From positions 124,001 to 188,000 of the forward strand of contig NZ_CP073754.1 of the NCBI RefSeq assembly GCF_018734325.1: a stretch of 64,000 bases of DNA, written 5' to 3'. This DNA comes from Methylomonas paludis. GTDB lineage: Bacteria > Pseudomonadota > Gammaproteobacteria > Methylococcales > Methylomonadaceae. The notes under the pieces are model-generated. The model worked only from the letters and a program-made list of their open reading frames with translations, had not been told where the DNA came from and ran no database searches. Shown one piece after another: positions 19,856 to 29,371 of the stretch (positions are counted from its first letter, which is position 1; every line of letters starts with the position of its first letter). The translations under genes and the position numbers were made by a program.

Positions 19856-21352
19856 ATGTACGAACATCTTGAAACTGCCGAGAACCCGGCCAAACTGAAA
19901 CGGGTAATTGTTGATCCGGTGTCCCGGGTAGAAGGTCACGGCAAAGTCAGTTTACTGCTGGATGAAAACAATCAGGTTAAGCAGGCCAGACTCCATATCG
20001 TCGAATTTCGCGGTTTTGAAAAATTTATTCAGGGTCGACCTTACTGGGAATTGCCGGTCATGGTGCAGCGCTTATGCGGTATCTGCCCGGTCAGTCACCA
20101 TTTGGCAGCGGCTAAAGCCATTGATCAGTTAGTTGGCGTCGATCCCGAAAATCTGCCGGTTGCTGCCGATAAATTGCGGCGCTTACTGCATTTTGGTCAA
20201 GTACTGCAGTCTCATGCCCTGCATTTCTTTCATCTGTCCAGTCCAGATCTGCTGTATGGCTTTGAAAGTGAAATCGGTAAACGCAATATTATCGCCGTAT
20301 TGACCGATTATCCGGATATAGGCTTACAAGGCGTAAAATTACGCAAATATGGTCAAGAAGTAATCCGCATGGTATCCGGTAAACGCGTGCATGGCACCGC
20401 AGCAATTCCCGGCGGCATGAACAAAGCCTTAACCCGGGAAGAGCGCGATTATCTGCGCCAGGATATAGACCAAGTTATTAATTGGGCTGTGGCGGCTGTA
20501 GCCTTGGTAAAAAAAATTCACACCGCCAACCAGCCGTTTTATGATGAATTTGCCACCATACGCAGTAACTATCTGGGGCTGATCAAAACCAATGGTGCAT
20601 TAGAGCTTTATCACGGCGGATTACGCGCCAAAAATGATTTTGGCGCAACCCTGCTGGATCACTTTGATTATTGCCATTATCCCGATATTATCCATGAAGA
20701 AGTCCGATCCTGGAGTTATATGAAATTCCCGTACCTCACGGCATTGGGTACAGCGCTGGGATGGTATAGGGTAGGGCCGCTGGCGCGGGTTAATAACTGC
20801 GATTTTATCGATACCCCATTGGCAGAAACCGCCCGTTTAGAGTTTAAGCGGCAAGGTACTGAAGTAATGATACACAGTACTCTGGCTTTTCATTGGGCGC
20901 GCCTGATTGAATTGCTGCACTGTGCCGAAAGCATCAAAACCCTATTATACGACCCCGATATTACCAGTAGCGAACTGGTAGCCAAAGGCGAAAAACGCTA
21001 TGAAGGGATAGGCGTGATTGAAGCGCCGCGCGGCACCCTGTTTCATCATTACCAGATAGACGAAAACGACATAGTCACCAAAGCCAATCTGATTGTTTCT
21101 ACCACCAGCAACAATATGGCAATGAACGAATCGGTACGCCAGGTGGCGGCTCAATACCTGTCTGGCCGAGAACTAACCGAGCCCCTGCTGAATAACCTGG
21201 AAGTAGCGATACGCGCATACGATCCCTGTTTATCCTGTGCCACCCATGCTGTCGGTAAAATGCCGCTCCAGCTCGAATTACTGGATGCTCAAGGCCAACT
21301 GTTAGATCGGCTGATCCGCAACCATGATGGTGAATACATTCATCAATTATAA
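19856..21352 (+). CDS. hoxH: NAD-reducing hydrogenase large subunit HoxH
   Basis: NiFe catalytic subunit, 498 residues from the ATG at 19856. A TTG at 19841 is a less likely start. The nickel ligands are Cys74 and Cys77 in RLCGICPVSHH, and Cys458 and Cys461 in DPCLSCATH. A 34-residue tail follows His464, the usual place where the maturation protease cuts. All ligands are intact, so the enzyme should be active once matured. The hyp maturation genes are not in this window. Confidence 0.96.
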   Translation: MYEHLETAENPAKLKRVIVDPVSRVEGHGKVSLLLDENNQVKQARLHIVEFRGFEKFIQGRPYWELPVMVQRLCGICPVSHHLAAAKAIDQLVGVDPENLPVAADKLRRLLHFGQVLQSHALHFFHLSSPDLLYGFESEIGKRNIIAVLTDYPDIGLQGVKLRKYGQEVIRMVSGKRVHGTAAIPGGMNKALTREERDYLRQDIDQVINWAVAAVALVKKIHTANQPFYDEFATIRSNYLGLIKTNGALELYHGGLRAKNDFGATLLDHFDYCHYPDIIHEEVRSWSYMKFPYLTALGTALGWYRVGPLARVNNCDFIDTPLAETARLEFKRQGTEVMIHSTLAFHWARLIELLHCAESIKTLLYDPDITSSELVAKGEKRYEGIGVIEAPRGTLFHHYQIDENDIVTKANLIVSTTSNNMAMNESVRQVAAQYLSGRELTEPLLNNLEVAIRAYDPCLSCATHAVGKMPLQLELLDAQGQLLDRLIRNHDGEYIHQL

Positions 21353-21831
21353 TGAGTAAACCCATTATTTTGATAGCCTGCGGCAATCCAAGTCGGGGAG
21401 ATGATGGCCTAGGGCCATTGTTGTTGGAAGCAATAACTGACCATATTGATCAGACATGTATCGAATTACAGACTGATTTTCAATTGCAGATTGAACACGC
21501 GCTGGATCTGCAAAACCGGGAGCTGGTGTTGTTTATCGATGCATCGCTAACATGTCGAACAGCCTGTCAACTTGATGAAGTTAGCCCCAGCCAGGATAAC
21601 AGTTATACCAGTCACGCCATGAGTCCTGCCGCTGTATTACAGGTTTATCAAAATATCACCGGACTCAAACCGCCACCGGCATTTTTGTTGAGTATACAAG
21701 GTCTGGATTTTAGCCTGGGTTCTGGTTTATCCTATCAGGCCGCTAGCAATTTGGAGTTGGCGCAGCGATTTGTACTGGACTTGCTGGCACAGGCAAACAG
21801 TCAGGTTTGGCGTGGATTTATAACGATTTAA
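21352..21831 (+). CDS. hoxW: Hydrogenase maturation endopeptidase (HoxW type)
   Basis: 159-residue member of the HyaD/HycI protease family that removes the C-terminal tail of the large subunit after nickel insertion. The N-terminal GNPSRGDDGLGP motif holds the aspartate used to sense nickel, FIDAS near residue 62 supplies the second acidic position, and SHAMSPAAVL the conserved histidine region. Its ATG overlaps the hoxH stop by one base, so its target is almost certainly HoxH. Confidence 0.9.
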   Translation: MSKPIILIACGNPSRGDDGLGPLLLEAITDHIDQTCIELQTDFQLQIEHALDLQNRELVLFIDASLTCRTACQLDEVSPSQDNSYTSHAMSPAAVLQVYQNITGLKPPPAFLLSIQGLDFSLGSGLSYQAASNLELAQRFVLDLLAQANSQVWRGFITI

Positions 21832-22226
21832 TCCCGAAAAATATTGTAGCGTTAGCAAGGGCTTGCAAGTTTAGAGCATCAAAGCCGGTACTTAGGTTTT
21901 CCGACCTAACAAATGCGATGATAGAACTTAATAATATAGGCTTTTGCCGGACTTAAAATCAAATCATAAACCCAGATGACAGCCAATAATCTGGTTGAGC
22001 CGGACTAAATAAAAATGTATTGACACATCAAACTGTCGGTGTATAAGCTCTAACCAAAAGTGCTAGTAGTTAGAGATAGACGAAAGTTTGTTTAAGGTCG
22101 CGGGTTTTCCACGAATCGGCCAAAATAACGGTTTCGCTCTTGATTAGACAAACAGTATGTTATGCCGGTCCTGGCAGTGATTGGCTGGCATTACGTTTTT
22201 AAACTCAGCATTATTGAAAAATTATT
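21832..22226. other. Intergenic region between hoxW and the STAS gene
   Basis: 395 bases without a supported gene. No tRNA or clear terminator is seen after hoxW. The only motif I can support is the sigma70-like promoter listed separately at 22020-22047. The base composition is A+T-richer than the flanking genes. Confidence 0.5.
22020..22047 (+). promoter_or_regulatory. Candidate sigma70 promoter
   Basis: A perfect -35 TTGACA at 22020-22025 and TATAAG at 22042-22047 are separated by 16 bases. It points toward the STAS gene, about 180 bases upstream of its start. Sequence match only. Confidence 0.4.
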
Positions 22227-22559
22227 ATGGAAATTGACGAAAAGCAAGTAAATCAAATTTTGGTGCTGACCTTGGCCGATAAACGTTTGGATGCCAGTGT
22301 AGCGGTTGCCTTTAAAAATCAGATGACAGACTTTATTGATAAAGGCCATAAAATTGTACTGATTAATATGGCTAATATTGACTTCATAGACAGCAGTGGC
22401 TTGGGTGCAGTGGTATCCTGTCTCAAGCATATGGGTATAAAAGGTAAAATTGCGCTTAGTAACCTATCACCTGCAGTTGCCGCCATGTTTAAATTGACGC
22501 GAATGGATCAGGTGTTTGCTATCTATCCAGAAGAGAGCAAGGCGCTCGAAGAGCTTTAG
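22227..22559 (+). CDS. STAS-domain anti-sigma-factor antagonist
   Basis: 110-residue single STAS domain of the SpoIIAA/RsbV type. The conserved phosphorylation loop IDSSGLGAVVS is near residue 52. In this family the loop serine is phosphorylated by an RsbW-type kinase and dephosphorylated by a PP2C phosphatase. A kinase of that type is encoded next, and a PP2C protein faces it convergently. The ATG at 22227 has only a weak ribosome-binding site. No sigma factor is visible nearby, so the final target is unknown. Confidence 0.88.
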   Translation: MEIDEKQVNQILVLTLADKRLDASVAVAFKNQMTDFIDKGHKIVLINMANIDFIDSSGLGAVVSCLKHMGIKGKIALSNLSPAVAAMFKLTRMDQVFAIYPEESKALEEL

Positions 22560-22624
22560 CATCAAAAAAATTTAATGATAACCAAGCTGTCAGTCGTCTG
22601 AAATTGGGGTTTTGTGGTCCAGTT

Positions 22625-23050
22625 ATGAACAAAATTAATTTTTCCATCGCAAATGATCTGGCCGATGTCAGATTATTAGGCCTGTGTATTAGATCGGTTT
22701 CTTCGTTTGGTTTTATACCCGAACAGTGTGCGGAAATTGAGTTAGCGGTTGTTGAAGCAGTTAATAATGTAATTGAGCATGCTTATTCAGATCTCGAAAA
22801 AGCCATTGTCAAAGTAATCTATACCTTATTTGAAGACAAAGCCGTGATAGAGGTCATCGATTATGGTCAGGCTATGCAACCGGGAGTGCTGGTCGAGTCA
22901 GGCCAGGAGTTTAGCTTCGATATTGAAAATCTTTATGCACTTCCGGAAAGTGGTATGGGGCTTATGCTCATCAAGAACTGCATGAGCGAAGTCAGATATT
23001 CTTCGGCAGATAGTTGTAATCGCTTGATACTGACCAAGCTAAGGCAATAA
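22625..23050 (+). CDS. RsbW-like serine kinase / anti-sigma factor
   Basis: 141-residue GHKL ATPase. Bergerat-fold motifs are visible: the N-box ELAVVEAVNNVIEHAY near residue 40, the G1 box VIDYG near 78 and the G2 glycines in ESGMGLML near 112. There is no HisKA domain, so it should act as a protein serine kinase on the adjacent STAS protein. The frame opens at 22604, but the ATG at 22625 gives the family-like N-terminus. It follows the STAS gene after 65 bases and is probably co-transcribed. Could alternatively partner a non-sigma target. Confidence 0.85.
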   Translation: MNKINFSIANDLADVRLLGLCIRSVSSFGFIPEQCAEIELAVVEAVNNVIEHAYSDLEKAIVKVIYTLFEDKAVIEVIDYGQAMQPGVLVESGQEFSFDIENLYALPESGMGLMLIKNCMSEVRYSSADSCNRLILTKLRQ

Positions 23051-23140
23051 GCATTGTAAACATATGTTATGGTGCTGACTGATTCGGCAGCCAATCGTGA
23101 TCACCAAACACAGCCAGTTCGGATATATCACCCAGAGCTG

Positions 23141-24352
23141 TCACGGAAATTTAATTGCCAGTACAGAAATATCATCTTCAAATTGATCCCCACCGTTCCA
23201 TACACATATCTGAGTTTGTAATTGCTGGAGTAATTCCGGTAAATCCAAGTCTTGGGTTTCCGTGAAAAACGCCTGCAAACGTTGAGTACCAAACAACTCA
23301 CCATCTGCATTTTCACATTCAGTAATACCGTCTGAAAACATAAACAGTCTATCGCCACTCTCATAAGCAAGGCTGATGTTGTCATAAACGGCATTAGGCA
23401 GCAGACCTACCGGAAATCCACCATCGCCTAGCGTTTGCGGCGGGTTATTCGCTTTAATATAAATTGGACTGGGATGACCAGCTTGGCATAACGAAAACTT
23501 GCGGGCATTAGTGTCTATAATGCCGTAAAGCATGGTGAAATACAGACTGTCTTCGTTATCATTTTGGAATTTATCGTTCAGCTCCAGAACGGCTAAAGAA
23601 GGTGGGCTGACCAGTTCGTAAAATGGTGGCGAGAGTTTATGGTGTTTTAGTGGACAGTTTTTATTCAATTCCGGGTTTAATACCCGGTTGAGTGTGTAAG
23701 CCATCATGGCGGCTGATACGCCATGACCAGCAACATCTATGGTATAGAAGCCAATATGATGATGGTCAAGTGCGAAGAAATTCAGCAAGTCGCCGGAAAC
23801 ATGTAGTGAAGGTAAATAAATACTCTCAAAATAAACATCCTGAATAAGGCTGGCGCTCTCCGGCAATAATTTTTTTTGCATCTCGCCCGCCAACACCAAT
23901 TCGCCATGTAATTGGGAATGAGCTTTTTCCAGTTCAGCGGTTAAGCGCAGTAAATGCTGATTTTGCAGTTGTAATTTTTGTTCCAGATTAAGCACCCGTT
24001 CACCCGCCCGGATGCGTGCCAACAGTTCTTCAAAAATAATAGGCTTGCGGATAAAGTCGTCAGCTCCGGCTTCCATGCCTATCACCATGGAGCCCAGGCC
24101 TTCAAGCGCCGTAATCATGATGATGTAAACATAATTCTGTTGGTCACTGGCCCGAATTTTCTTGCACAATGAAGGGCCATCCATGCCAGGCAGCATCCAG
24201 TCGGTAATGACCAATCGGACTTCATGTTTAAGCAATATTTCCCAGGCTTCTTCACCGCTGCCGGCGCAGATGGCATCATAGCCCCAGCTTTTAACTTTGG
24301 CTTCTATGCTGCGCTGGCTAATCTTGCTGTCTTCGACTATCAATACAAGCAT
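23141..24352 (-). CDS. Response regulator with PP2C (SpoIIE/RsbU) phosphatase domain
   Basis: 403 residues: an N-terminal receiver domain (about 1-120) with the acidic pair VEDSK, the phosphoacceptor aspartate in ITDWMLPGMDG and the lysine in IRKPI. A coiled linker (about 130-165) follows, then a PP2C SpoIIE-type domain (about 190-403) with TIDVAGHGVSAAMM and MFSDGITEC metal-binding motifs. It should dephosphorylate a STAS protein in response to phosphorylation of its receiver. It lies 34 bases after the hybrid kinase gene on the same strand and is probably co-transcribed. It runs convergently toward the STAS/RsbW pair. Confidence 0.92.
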   Translation of the reverse strand: MLVLIVEDSKISQRSIEAKVKSWGYDAICAGSGEEAWEILLKHEVRLVITDWMLPGMDGPSLCKKIRASDQQNYVYIIMITALEGLGSMVIGMEAGADDFIRKPIIFEELLARIRAGERVLNLEQKLQLQNQHLLRLTAELEKAHSQLHGELVLAGEMQKKLLPESASLIQDVYFESIYLPSLHVSGDLLNFFALDHHHIGFYTIDVAGHGVSAAMMAYTLNRVLNPELNKNCPLKHHKLSPPFYELVSPPSLAVLELNDKFQNDNEDSLYFTMLYGIIDTNARKFSLCQAGHPSPIYIKANNPPQTLGDGGFPVGLLPNAVYDNISLAYESGDRLFMFSDGITECENADGELFGTQRLQAFFTETQDLDLPELLQQLQTQICVWNGGDQFEDDISVLAIKFP

Positions 24353-24386
24353 AATGAAAACTCATGAGTAAATTCAATATCTAAGT

Positions 24387-27300
24387 TTAAGTGTCAGGCG
24401 CTTGGCTAATAACCAACTGGGCTTCTGCACAGAGTTTTTCCAGCGCCATGATCAGATTTTCAGTTGCTAATGGGCTAATTATGCCTTGGCGCGCATCGGC
24501 TTCAAGTTGTGCAGCCAAACTCTGGAGTGCCTTCGCACAAAATTGGCCGGCTATGCCTTTTAAGGTATGGGCAGTCTGGCTGAGCGCACTGGCATCATTA
24601 TTAGCTAAACAAGTGTTCAAGCTGGTGATCAGTTGTGGCGCTTCGTCTTTGATTAATAACCAGATTAATTCATCCAGTAATTCTTGGTCACCGTCCAGGT
24701 TTTGCAGCATTTCATCAGGTTGCCAAATCTGCGCAACCGAGGGACGATCTACTTTAACATCTAACCATTTATTGAGCATTTCCAGTAGTTTGTTGTTGTT
24801 AAACGGTTTACTCATGTGATCATCCATGCCGGCCACTAAACAGGCTTCCATATCCGCCTGCATAGCATTCGCCGTTAAGGCAATAATCGGAGTACGCGGT
24901 AATTGGTTGGCATGCTCGTAAAGCCGCCAGAGTCGAGTTGCTTCAAAGCCGTCCATAATAGGCATTTGGCAATCCATTAAAATCAAATCAAAATGTTGGT
25001 GTTCAAGTTCAATAATAGCTTCTTGACCATCTTTAGCCAACACAGTTTCCAAATTGAGCCGGGCCAGCATATATAAAGCAACTTTTTGATTGGTGGCATT
25101 ATCCTCAACCAATAATACTTTGCGGCCATTGTAATCAGCAGGGGTTTTTTCGAGGAGAGGCTCAATTAAAATTTGTGGCTTTTCTTGGTGAATGATATTG
25201 GCAAGGATGTCATATAGATTGGATTGGCGGATAGGCTTGCTCAACACCTTGGCTATCCTGGCGCTAATACGCTCAGCTTCACTAATTATGCTGCCCGAAC
25301 TCAGTAAAATTCGGTGGGTTTTTTGCAAAGCCGGATCGGCTTCAATTATCCTGGCCAAATTAAGGCCATCCATATCCGGCATTTGCATATCAAGGATAGC
25401 CAAATCAAATGCTTGATTATCCAGTCTGGCTGTCTGGAGTTTTTCCAGGGCGATAGCCGCATTTTCCGCAGTTTCAGAACTGGCCCCCCAGTTACTTAGG
25501 AAACAGCTCAAAATTTGTCGGTTAGTGGCATTATCATCCACAATCAAAATTCGGCAACCGCTTAGCCCATTAATTTTCGGACTGGCCGACTTTGGAGAGG
25601 TTTGTATCTCAAGTTCAGCAGTAAACCAAAAATTAGAGCCTACTCCGGGCGTGCTGTCCAAACCAATCTCACCATGCATGTATTCCACCAGGTTTTTAGC
25701 GATGGATAAGCCCAGACCAGTGCCGCCAAAGCGGCGGGTGGTGGCGCTATTTGCCTGCACAAAAGGCTGGAATAAACGCGAATGTTGCTCCGGCCTGATG
25801 CCAATGCCGGTATCTTTGACGGAGAAGTGTAACTTTGCTCTGTTGGGAGATTGCTCGATACAAGTCAATTCGACGGATACTTCGCCGGCAGTGGTAAACT
25901 TAACTGCGTTACCTATCAGATTATTCAGAATTTGCCGTAGCCGATTAGGGTCGCCTATCAGTTTGGCAGGCAAGTCGGGACTGACAAAACAGTTCAGTTC
26001 CAGGTTCTTAGCATGGGCGCGTCCAGATAACAGAATACATATTTCTTCAGTTAATTGGCGCACATCGAATTCAATGTTTTCCAGCAGAAGTTTTCCGGAT
26101 TCAATCTTGGAAAAGTCCAGAATATCGTTGATCACATACAGCAATGATTCGGCAGAATTATAGGCTACTTTGGCAAATTCTGTCTGTTCTTCGGTAAGCG
26201 GTGTTAATTGCAGCAGATCCAGCATACCCAAAACCCCATTCATAGGGGTGCGGATTTCATGGCTCATATTGGCTAAAAATTCGCTTTTCTGACGCGAAGA
26301 TTCGTTGGCAATATCCCTGGCTTCCTCCAGGGCGCGACCGGCTAAATCTTGCAGAATAGCCAAACCCATCATATGACCAATTTGCACTAGAGTGTTTTTA
26401 CGAGTGTCGTCCTGAGGCGGATAGGGATCGGTATATAAAAACATCACCCCCAATACAGTGCTATTGCCCAGTAAAGGCACAATATAATGCCCGTGGTTCA
26501 CCATATTCTCAAATTGATGATCATGACGCGGATCGCAAAAACAGTCGTCAGAAATCAGCAGTTCGCCAGATTTGCCGGCTCTCCCGCATAAGCAATCGCC
26601 AAATTGTATCTGCTGTTCGCGGCGGATAAATTCTTCCGAAAAACTGCCTCTCAGCAAAAACAAGTTCATGGTTTGCGAGTTTTCCTCACGCAGGAAAACT
26701 CCACCCTTATGTTGAATAGCCAGGCTTTTTAAAGAAAATAATTCATCTAATAAAGCACCAAAACGGGTTTTTAGCGGTTCTTGGCGATCCAGGATATTGG
26801 CAATACGCAAACGAGCTTCAGTGTCCATGCGTTCCATCGATAACTGATTTTCGATATGGACTTGTTCACTTATATCGCGCTGAATCGAAACATAGCCGAG
26901 TATGCTGCCCTGATCGTCTTTAAGGGGAGTAATACTGACTTCGGCCCAATAAAGATTAGGATCAGGTGGTTCCGCTTGTCCGGCTATGGCAATGGGGAAA
27001 GTTTTGGTTTTTTTACGACGGTTTAGCAAGCGGCCGCGCCAAGGTTCGCCGCGCAACAGCGTTTCGTGTAATGCCGTGTAGAGTTCGACAGGTGTTTTAC
27101 CACTTTTTAATATGCGTGGCGTCATGCCGATCACTTCGTCAAACTGCCAACCGGTGAATGCACAAAAACTGGGATTGACATACTCAATATTGCTGTCGAT
27201 ATCCGTCAGCATAATCATATCAACACTGGCTTCAGCCGCCATGCGCAAACGTAATAACTCATTTTCATAAGACTTGGTATTGCTGATATCGATCCAGGAA

Positions 27301-27947
27301 CCGATGATCGATTCCAGCTTACCTTCAGGGCTGCGAATCAAATTGGCATGGTCACGGATCCAGCAATAATTACCATCTGCTTTATGAAAACGGTATTCGA
27401 TATTGAGTTCATTAAGGCCGCTGTTAACAGCGGCCTTAATGGCATTAATTACTCTGTCTTTATCGGCCGGATGCAAATGCTGTTGCCAAAAACCAGCGTC
27501 AGCCAATACCTGCTGAGACGTATAGCCAATCATTTTCTCAATATTGCCGGTAATAAATGTACAACGATAGGGAGAAGTGACAGCGTCCTCATGGGCATAA
27601 AGTACCGAAGGGTTAGTATCCAGCAGCAAGCGCTTGCGATCTAGTAGACGCGCATTCTGAAGCTGAAGTCCATTTGCGGTATTAAATTTTTTCAGAAATA
27701 AGCCAAACCAAACCAGCCAGGCAATCAAACAAACGGCAACAGAAATAGGCTGGGTTTGCAATAAACCGATCATCCATACCGGCAGTTCAATGCTGTTGGG
27801 GTATAGATAGGTAGTCAGCAGCGCTGTGCTTGTTTCGGCCAGATTGAGTCCGGTTAGGCCCAGCAGACCATATAAAGGGACGCTAAATTTTGGTTTATCT
27901 GAACAATAAGCAGGCTTGAAGTTGGAGAACGACTTATTGGTATTCAT
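24387..27947 (-). CDS. Membrane hybrid histidine kinase with PAS, GAF, two REC and HPt
   Basis: 1186 residues. Order: two hydrophobic segments (about 25-50 and 65-87), a PAS/PAC unit (about 110-235), a second PAS/PAC (about 240-370), a GAF-like domain (about 390-540) with cysteines in GDCLCGRAG and DDCFCDPRH, and a HisKA domain with [12 protein letters not shown]. Next come an HATPase with KDTGIGI and [12 protein letters not shown]1 with [14 protein letters not shown]2 with [11 protein letters not shown], and a C-terminal HPt with [13 protein letters not shown]. All phosphotransfer residues are present, so a full relay inside one protein is possible. The downstream receiver-phosphatase is the obvious output. 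The GAF cysteines could sense redox or bind a ligand, but this is not shown. Confidence 0.93.
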   Translation of the reverse strand: MNTNKSFSNFKPAYCSDKPKFSVPLYGLLGLTGLNLAETSTALLTTYLYPNSIELPVWMIGLLQTQPISVAVCLIAWLVWFGLFLKKFNTANGLQLQNARLLDRKRLLLDTNPSVLYAHEDAVTSPYRCTFITGNIEKMIGYTSQQVLADAGFWQQHLHPADKDRVINAIKAAVNSGLNELNIEYRFHKADGNYCWIRDHANLIRSPEGKLESIIGSWIDISNTKSYENELLRLRMAAEASVDMIMLTDIDSNIEYVNPSFCAFTGWQFDEVIGMTPRILKSGKTPVELYTALHETLLRGEPWRGRLLNRRKKTKTFPIAIAGQAEPPDPNLYWAEVSITPLKDDQGSILGYVSIQRDISEQVHIENQLSMERMDTEARLRIANILDRQEPLKTRFGALLDELFSLKSLAIQHKGGVFLREENSQTMNLFLLRGSFSEEFIRREQQIQFGDCLCGRAGKSGELLISDDCFCDPRHDHQFENMVNHGHYIVPLLGNSTVLGVMFLYTDPYPPQDDTRKNTLVQIGHMMGLAILQDLAGRALEEARDIANESSRQKSEFLANMSHEIRTPMNGVLGMLDLLQLTPLTEEQTEFAKVAYNSAESLLYVINDILDFSKIESGKLLLENIEFDVRQLTEEICILLSGRAHAKNLELNCFVSPDLPAKLIGDPNRLRQILNNLIGNAVKFTTAGEVSVELTCIEQSPNRAKLHFSVKDTGIGIRPEQHSRLFQPFVQANSATTRRFGGTGLGLSIAKNLVEYMHGEIGLDSTPGVGSNFWFTAELEIQTSPKSASPKINGLSGCRILIVDDNATNRQILSCFLSNWGASSETAENAAIALEKLQTARLDNQAFDLAILDMQMPDMDGLNLARIIEADPALQKTHRILLSSGSIISEAERISARIAKVLSKPIRQSNLYDILANIIHQEKPQILIEPLLEKTPADYNGRKVLLVEDNATNQKVALYMLARLNLETVLAKDGQEAIIELEHQHFDLILMDCQMPIMDGFEATRLWRLYEHANQLPRTPIIALTANAMQADMEACLVAGMDDHMSKPFNNNKLLEMLNKWLDVKVDRPSVAQIWQPDEMLQNLDGDQELLDELIWLLIKDEAPQLITSLNTCLANNDASALSQTAHTLKGIAGQFCAKALQSLAAQLEADARQGIISPLATENLIMALEKLCAEAQLVISQAPDT

Positions 27948-28594
27948 GCGACGTTCCTTTTATCTGACTTTAACCAAAAGTTTATAGATTAAGACCTATG
28001 TATGTCTCTGTCATTACAAAGCTTGATACCAAATTCAGCCGGGAACCGCCAAGCAAAGCAAGGGAAAAGTGGTCAAGCTCATATTTCAAATCACAGGCAT
28101 CAGGAATGCCAATTTGGTTTGGCTACGACTAATAGTGCTAAGCCTGTTTGGCTAAGCTAAAACGGGCTGGCTAAAAAACCATTAACGAGCGTGGTAATGG
28201 CTTTGTGCCTAAGGAATGCTTAATCTAACAACAGCGCAAGTGCGAATTTTAACTTCGCATGGAAGGTATCCGGCTAAAGATTTTTTATTTTCGGCTTGGC
28301 CAAACTCAAGCTTATAAGTAGTTTATACACTTGGCTGGAGGAAGGCAATTTTAATTTAGCGCTTGGCCAAGTCGGAGATCTGGTTTGTGGGCAGTCAAAT
28401 TTTAGTCAGGTACAACAGCAAAATCTGGGTAAATTAGCTGCTGGATACTCAAGTTTATAGCGTAAACTCAACAAAGGTCAGTGTCGCCGCATTTCAATAC
28501 ATTAACAAAAATTATTGAAAAGTTATCAGTAATCTCGCAATATCCCAATCTGGCTTGACAATAACATCAACAAATAAGCTCATGGAGATTTATT
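27948..28594. other. Long divergent intergenic region
   Basis: 647 bases between the hybrid kinase (leftward) and the pentapeptide gene (rightward). No recognisable gene. A frame without an ATG is open for about 55 codons around 28280-28460, but it resembles nothing I know. The word TTGGCCAA or its parts recurs several times (around 28297 and 28362), as do GGCTAAG-type words. A TTGACA at 28555 lacks a good -10 element. A GGAG before the ATG at 28595 is the likely ribosome-binding site. Confidence 0.4.
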
Positions 28595-29335
28595 ATGAAA
28601 TTTTCTTCACTCAGTAAAGTTTTACTGGTGCTATGCTGGTTCAGCACGATGATGGCAGATGCCGCCGAGTTAACCCGTGCCCAGATTAAACAAATGCTGC
28701 TGGCGGCGGATAAACAGCATCCTGCCGATCTGCGCCGTAAAGACTTAACCGAGCTGGACTTATCGGGGCTGGATTTTCGTAATGCCGACCTATGGGGAGC
28801 CGATCTGCGCCGGGCCAATCTCAGCAACTCCAATCTGCAAGGGCTGACGCTGGATCTAACCGTCATGACCAACATCAACTTAAATCATGCCAATTTGGCT
28901 AATACCAGTATTTTTGGCGTCAGTCTGATGCATGCCGATCTCAGCTACGCCGATCTTAGTGGCAGCCGGGTTATTGCGGTAATGGAAGCCGCCAATTTAA
29001 GCCATGCCAACCTTAGTCATATAGATTGGGCGGCAGATATGAAAAATCAGTCTATGGGGCTGATGCGCGCCAATCTCAAAGGTGCCGACTTAACCGCAGC
29101 CGATTTAAGCTATGCCAAGCTGGGTAGGGCCATGCTGCGCCATGCTAAATTAGCCAAAGCCAATCTGCAAAATGCCGATTTGTTTGCAGCGGACATGGAC
29201 GGAGCAGATCTAGCCGGTGCTGATTTAACAAACGCCGATTTTTCGGCGACCAAGCTGCATGATGCCAAGTTCTTGAATGCAATCACCACAGGGACCCGGT
29301 TTGATGGGGCCATCAATAAGCCCGAAATAAACTAA
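28595..29335 (+). CDS. Secreted pentapeptide-repeat protein
   Basis: 246 residues: an N-terminal signal peptide (about 1-22, ending near ADAAE), a short helical region, then from about residue 45 to 235 near-continuous A(D/N)LXX pentapeptide repeats (for example ADLRRANLSNSNL). Such repeats fold as a right-handed quadrilateral beta-helix. The domain does not define a function. The export signal argues against a DNA-gyrase-protecting role of the Qnr kind. It is followed 36 bases later by a permease gene on the same strand. Confidence 0.85.
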   Translation: MKFSSLSKVLLVLCWFSTMMADAAELTRAQIKQMLLAADKQHPADLRRKDLTELDLSGLDFRNADLWGADLRRANLSNSNLQGLTLDLTVMTNINLNHANLANTSIFGVSLMHADLSYADLSGSRVIAVMEAANLSHANLSHIDWAADMKNQSMGLMRANLKGADLTAADLSYAKLGRAMLRHAKLAKANLQNADLFAADMDGADLAGADLTNADFSATKLHDAKFLNAITTGTRFDGAINKPEIN

Positions 29336-29371
29336 ACAGTTTTGTAAACCAACCAGGAACAGGCAACAACC

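Noticed and set aside
28340-28356. GG-N10-GC word in the long divergent region
   Set aside because: The -24 half reads TGGCTGG and the -12 half AGGCA. Only the invariant dinucleotides fit, which is expected by chance.
28280-28460. Possible remnant coding frame of about 55 codons
   Set aside because: No start codon, no ribosome-binding site and no recognisable similarity.
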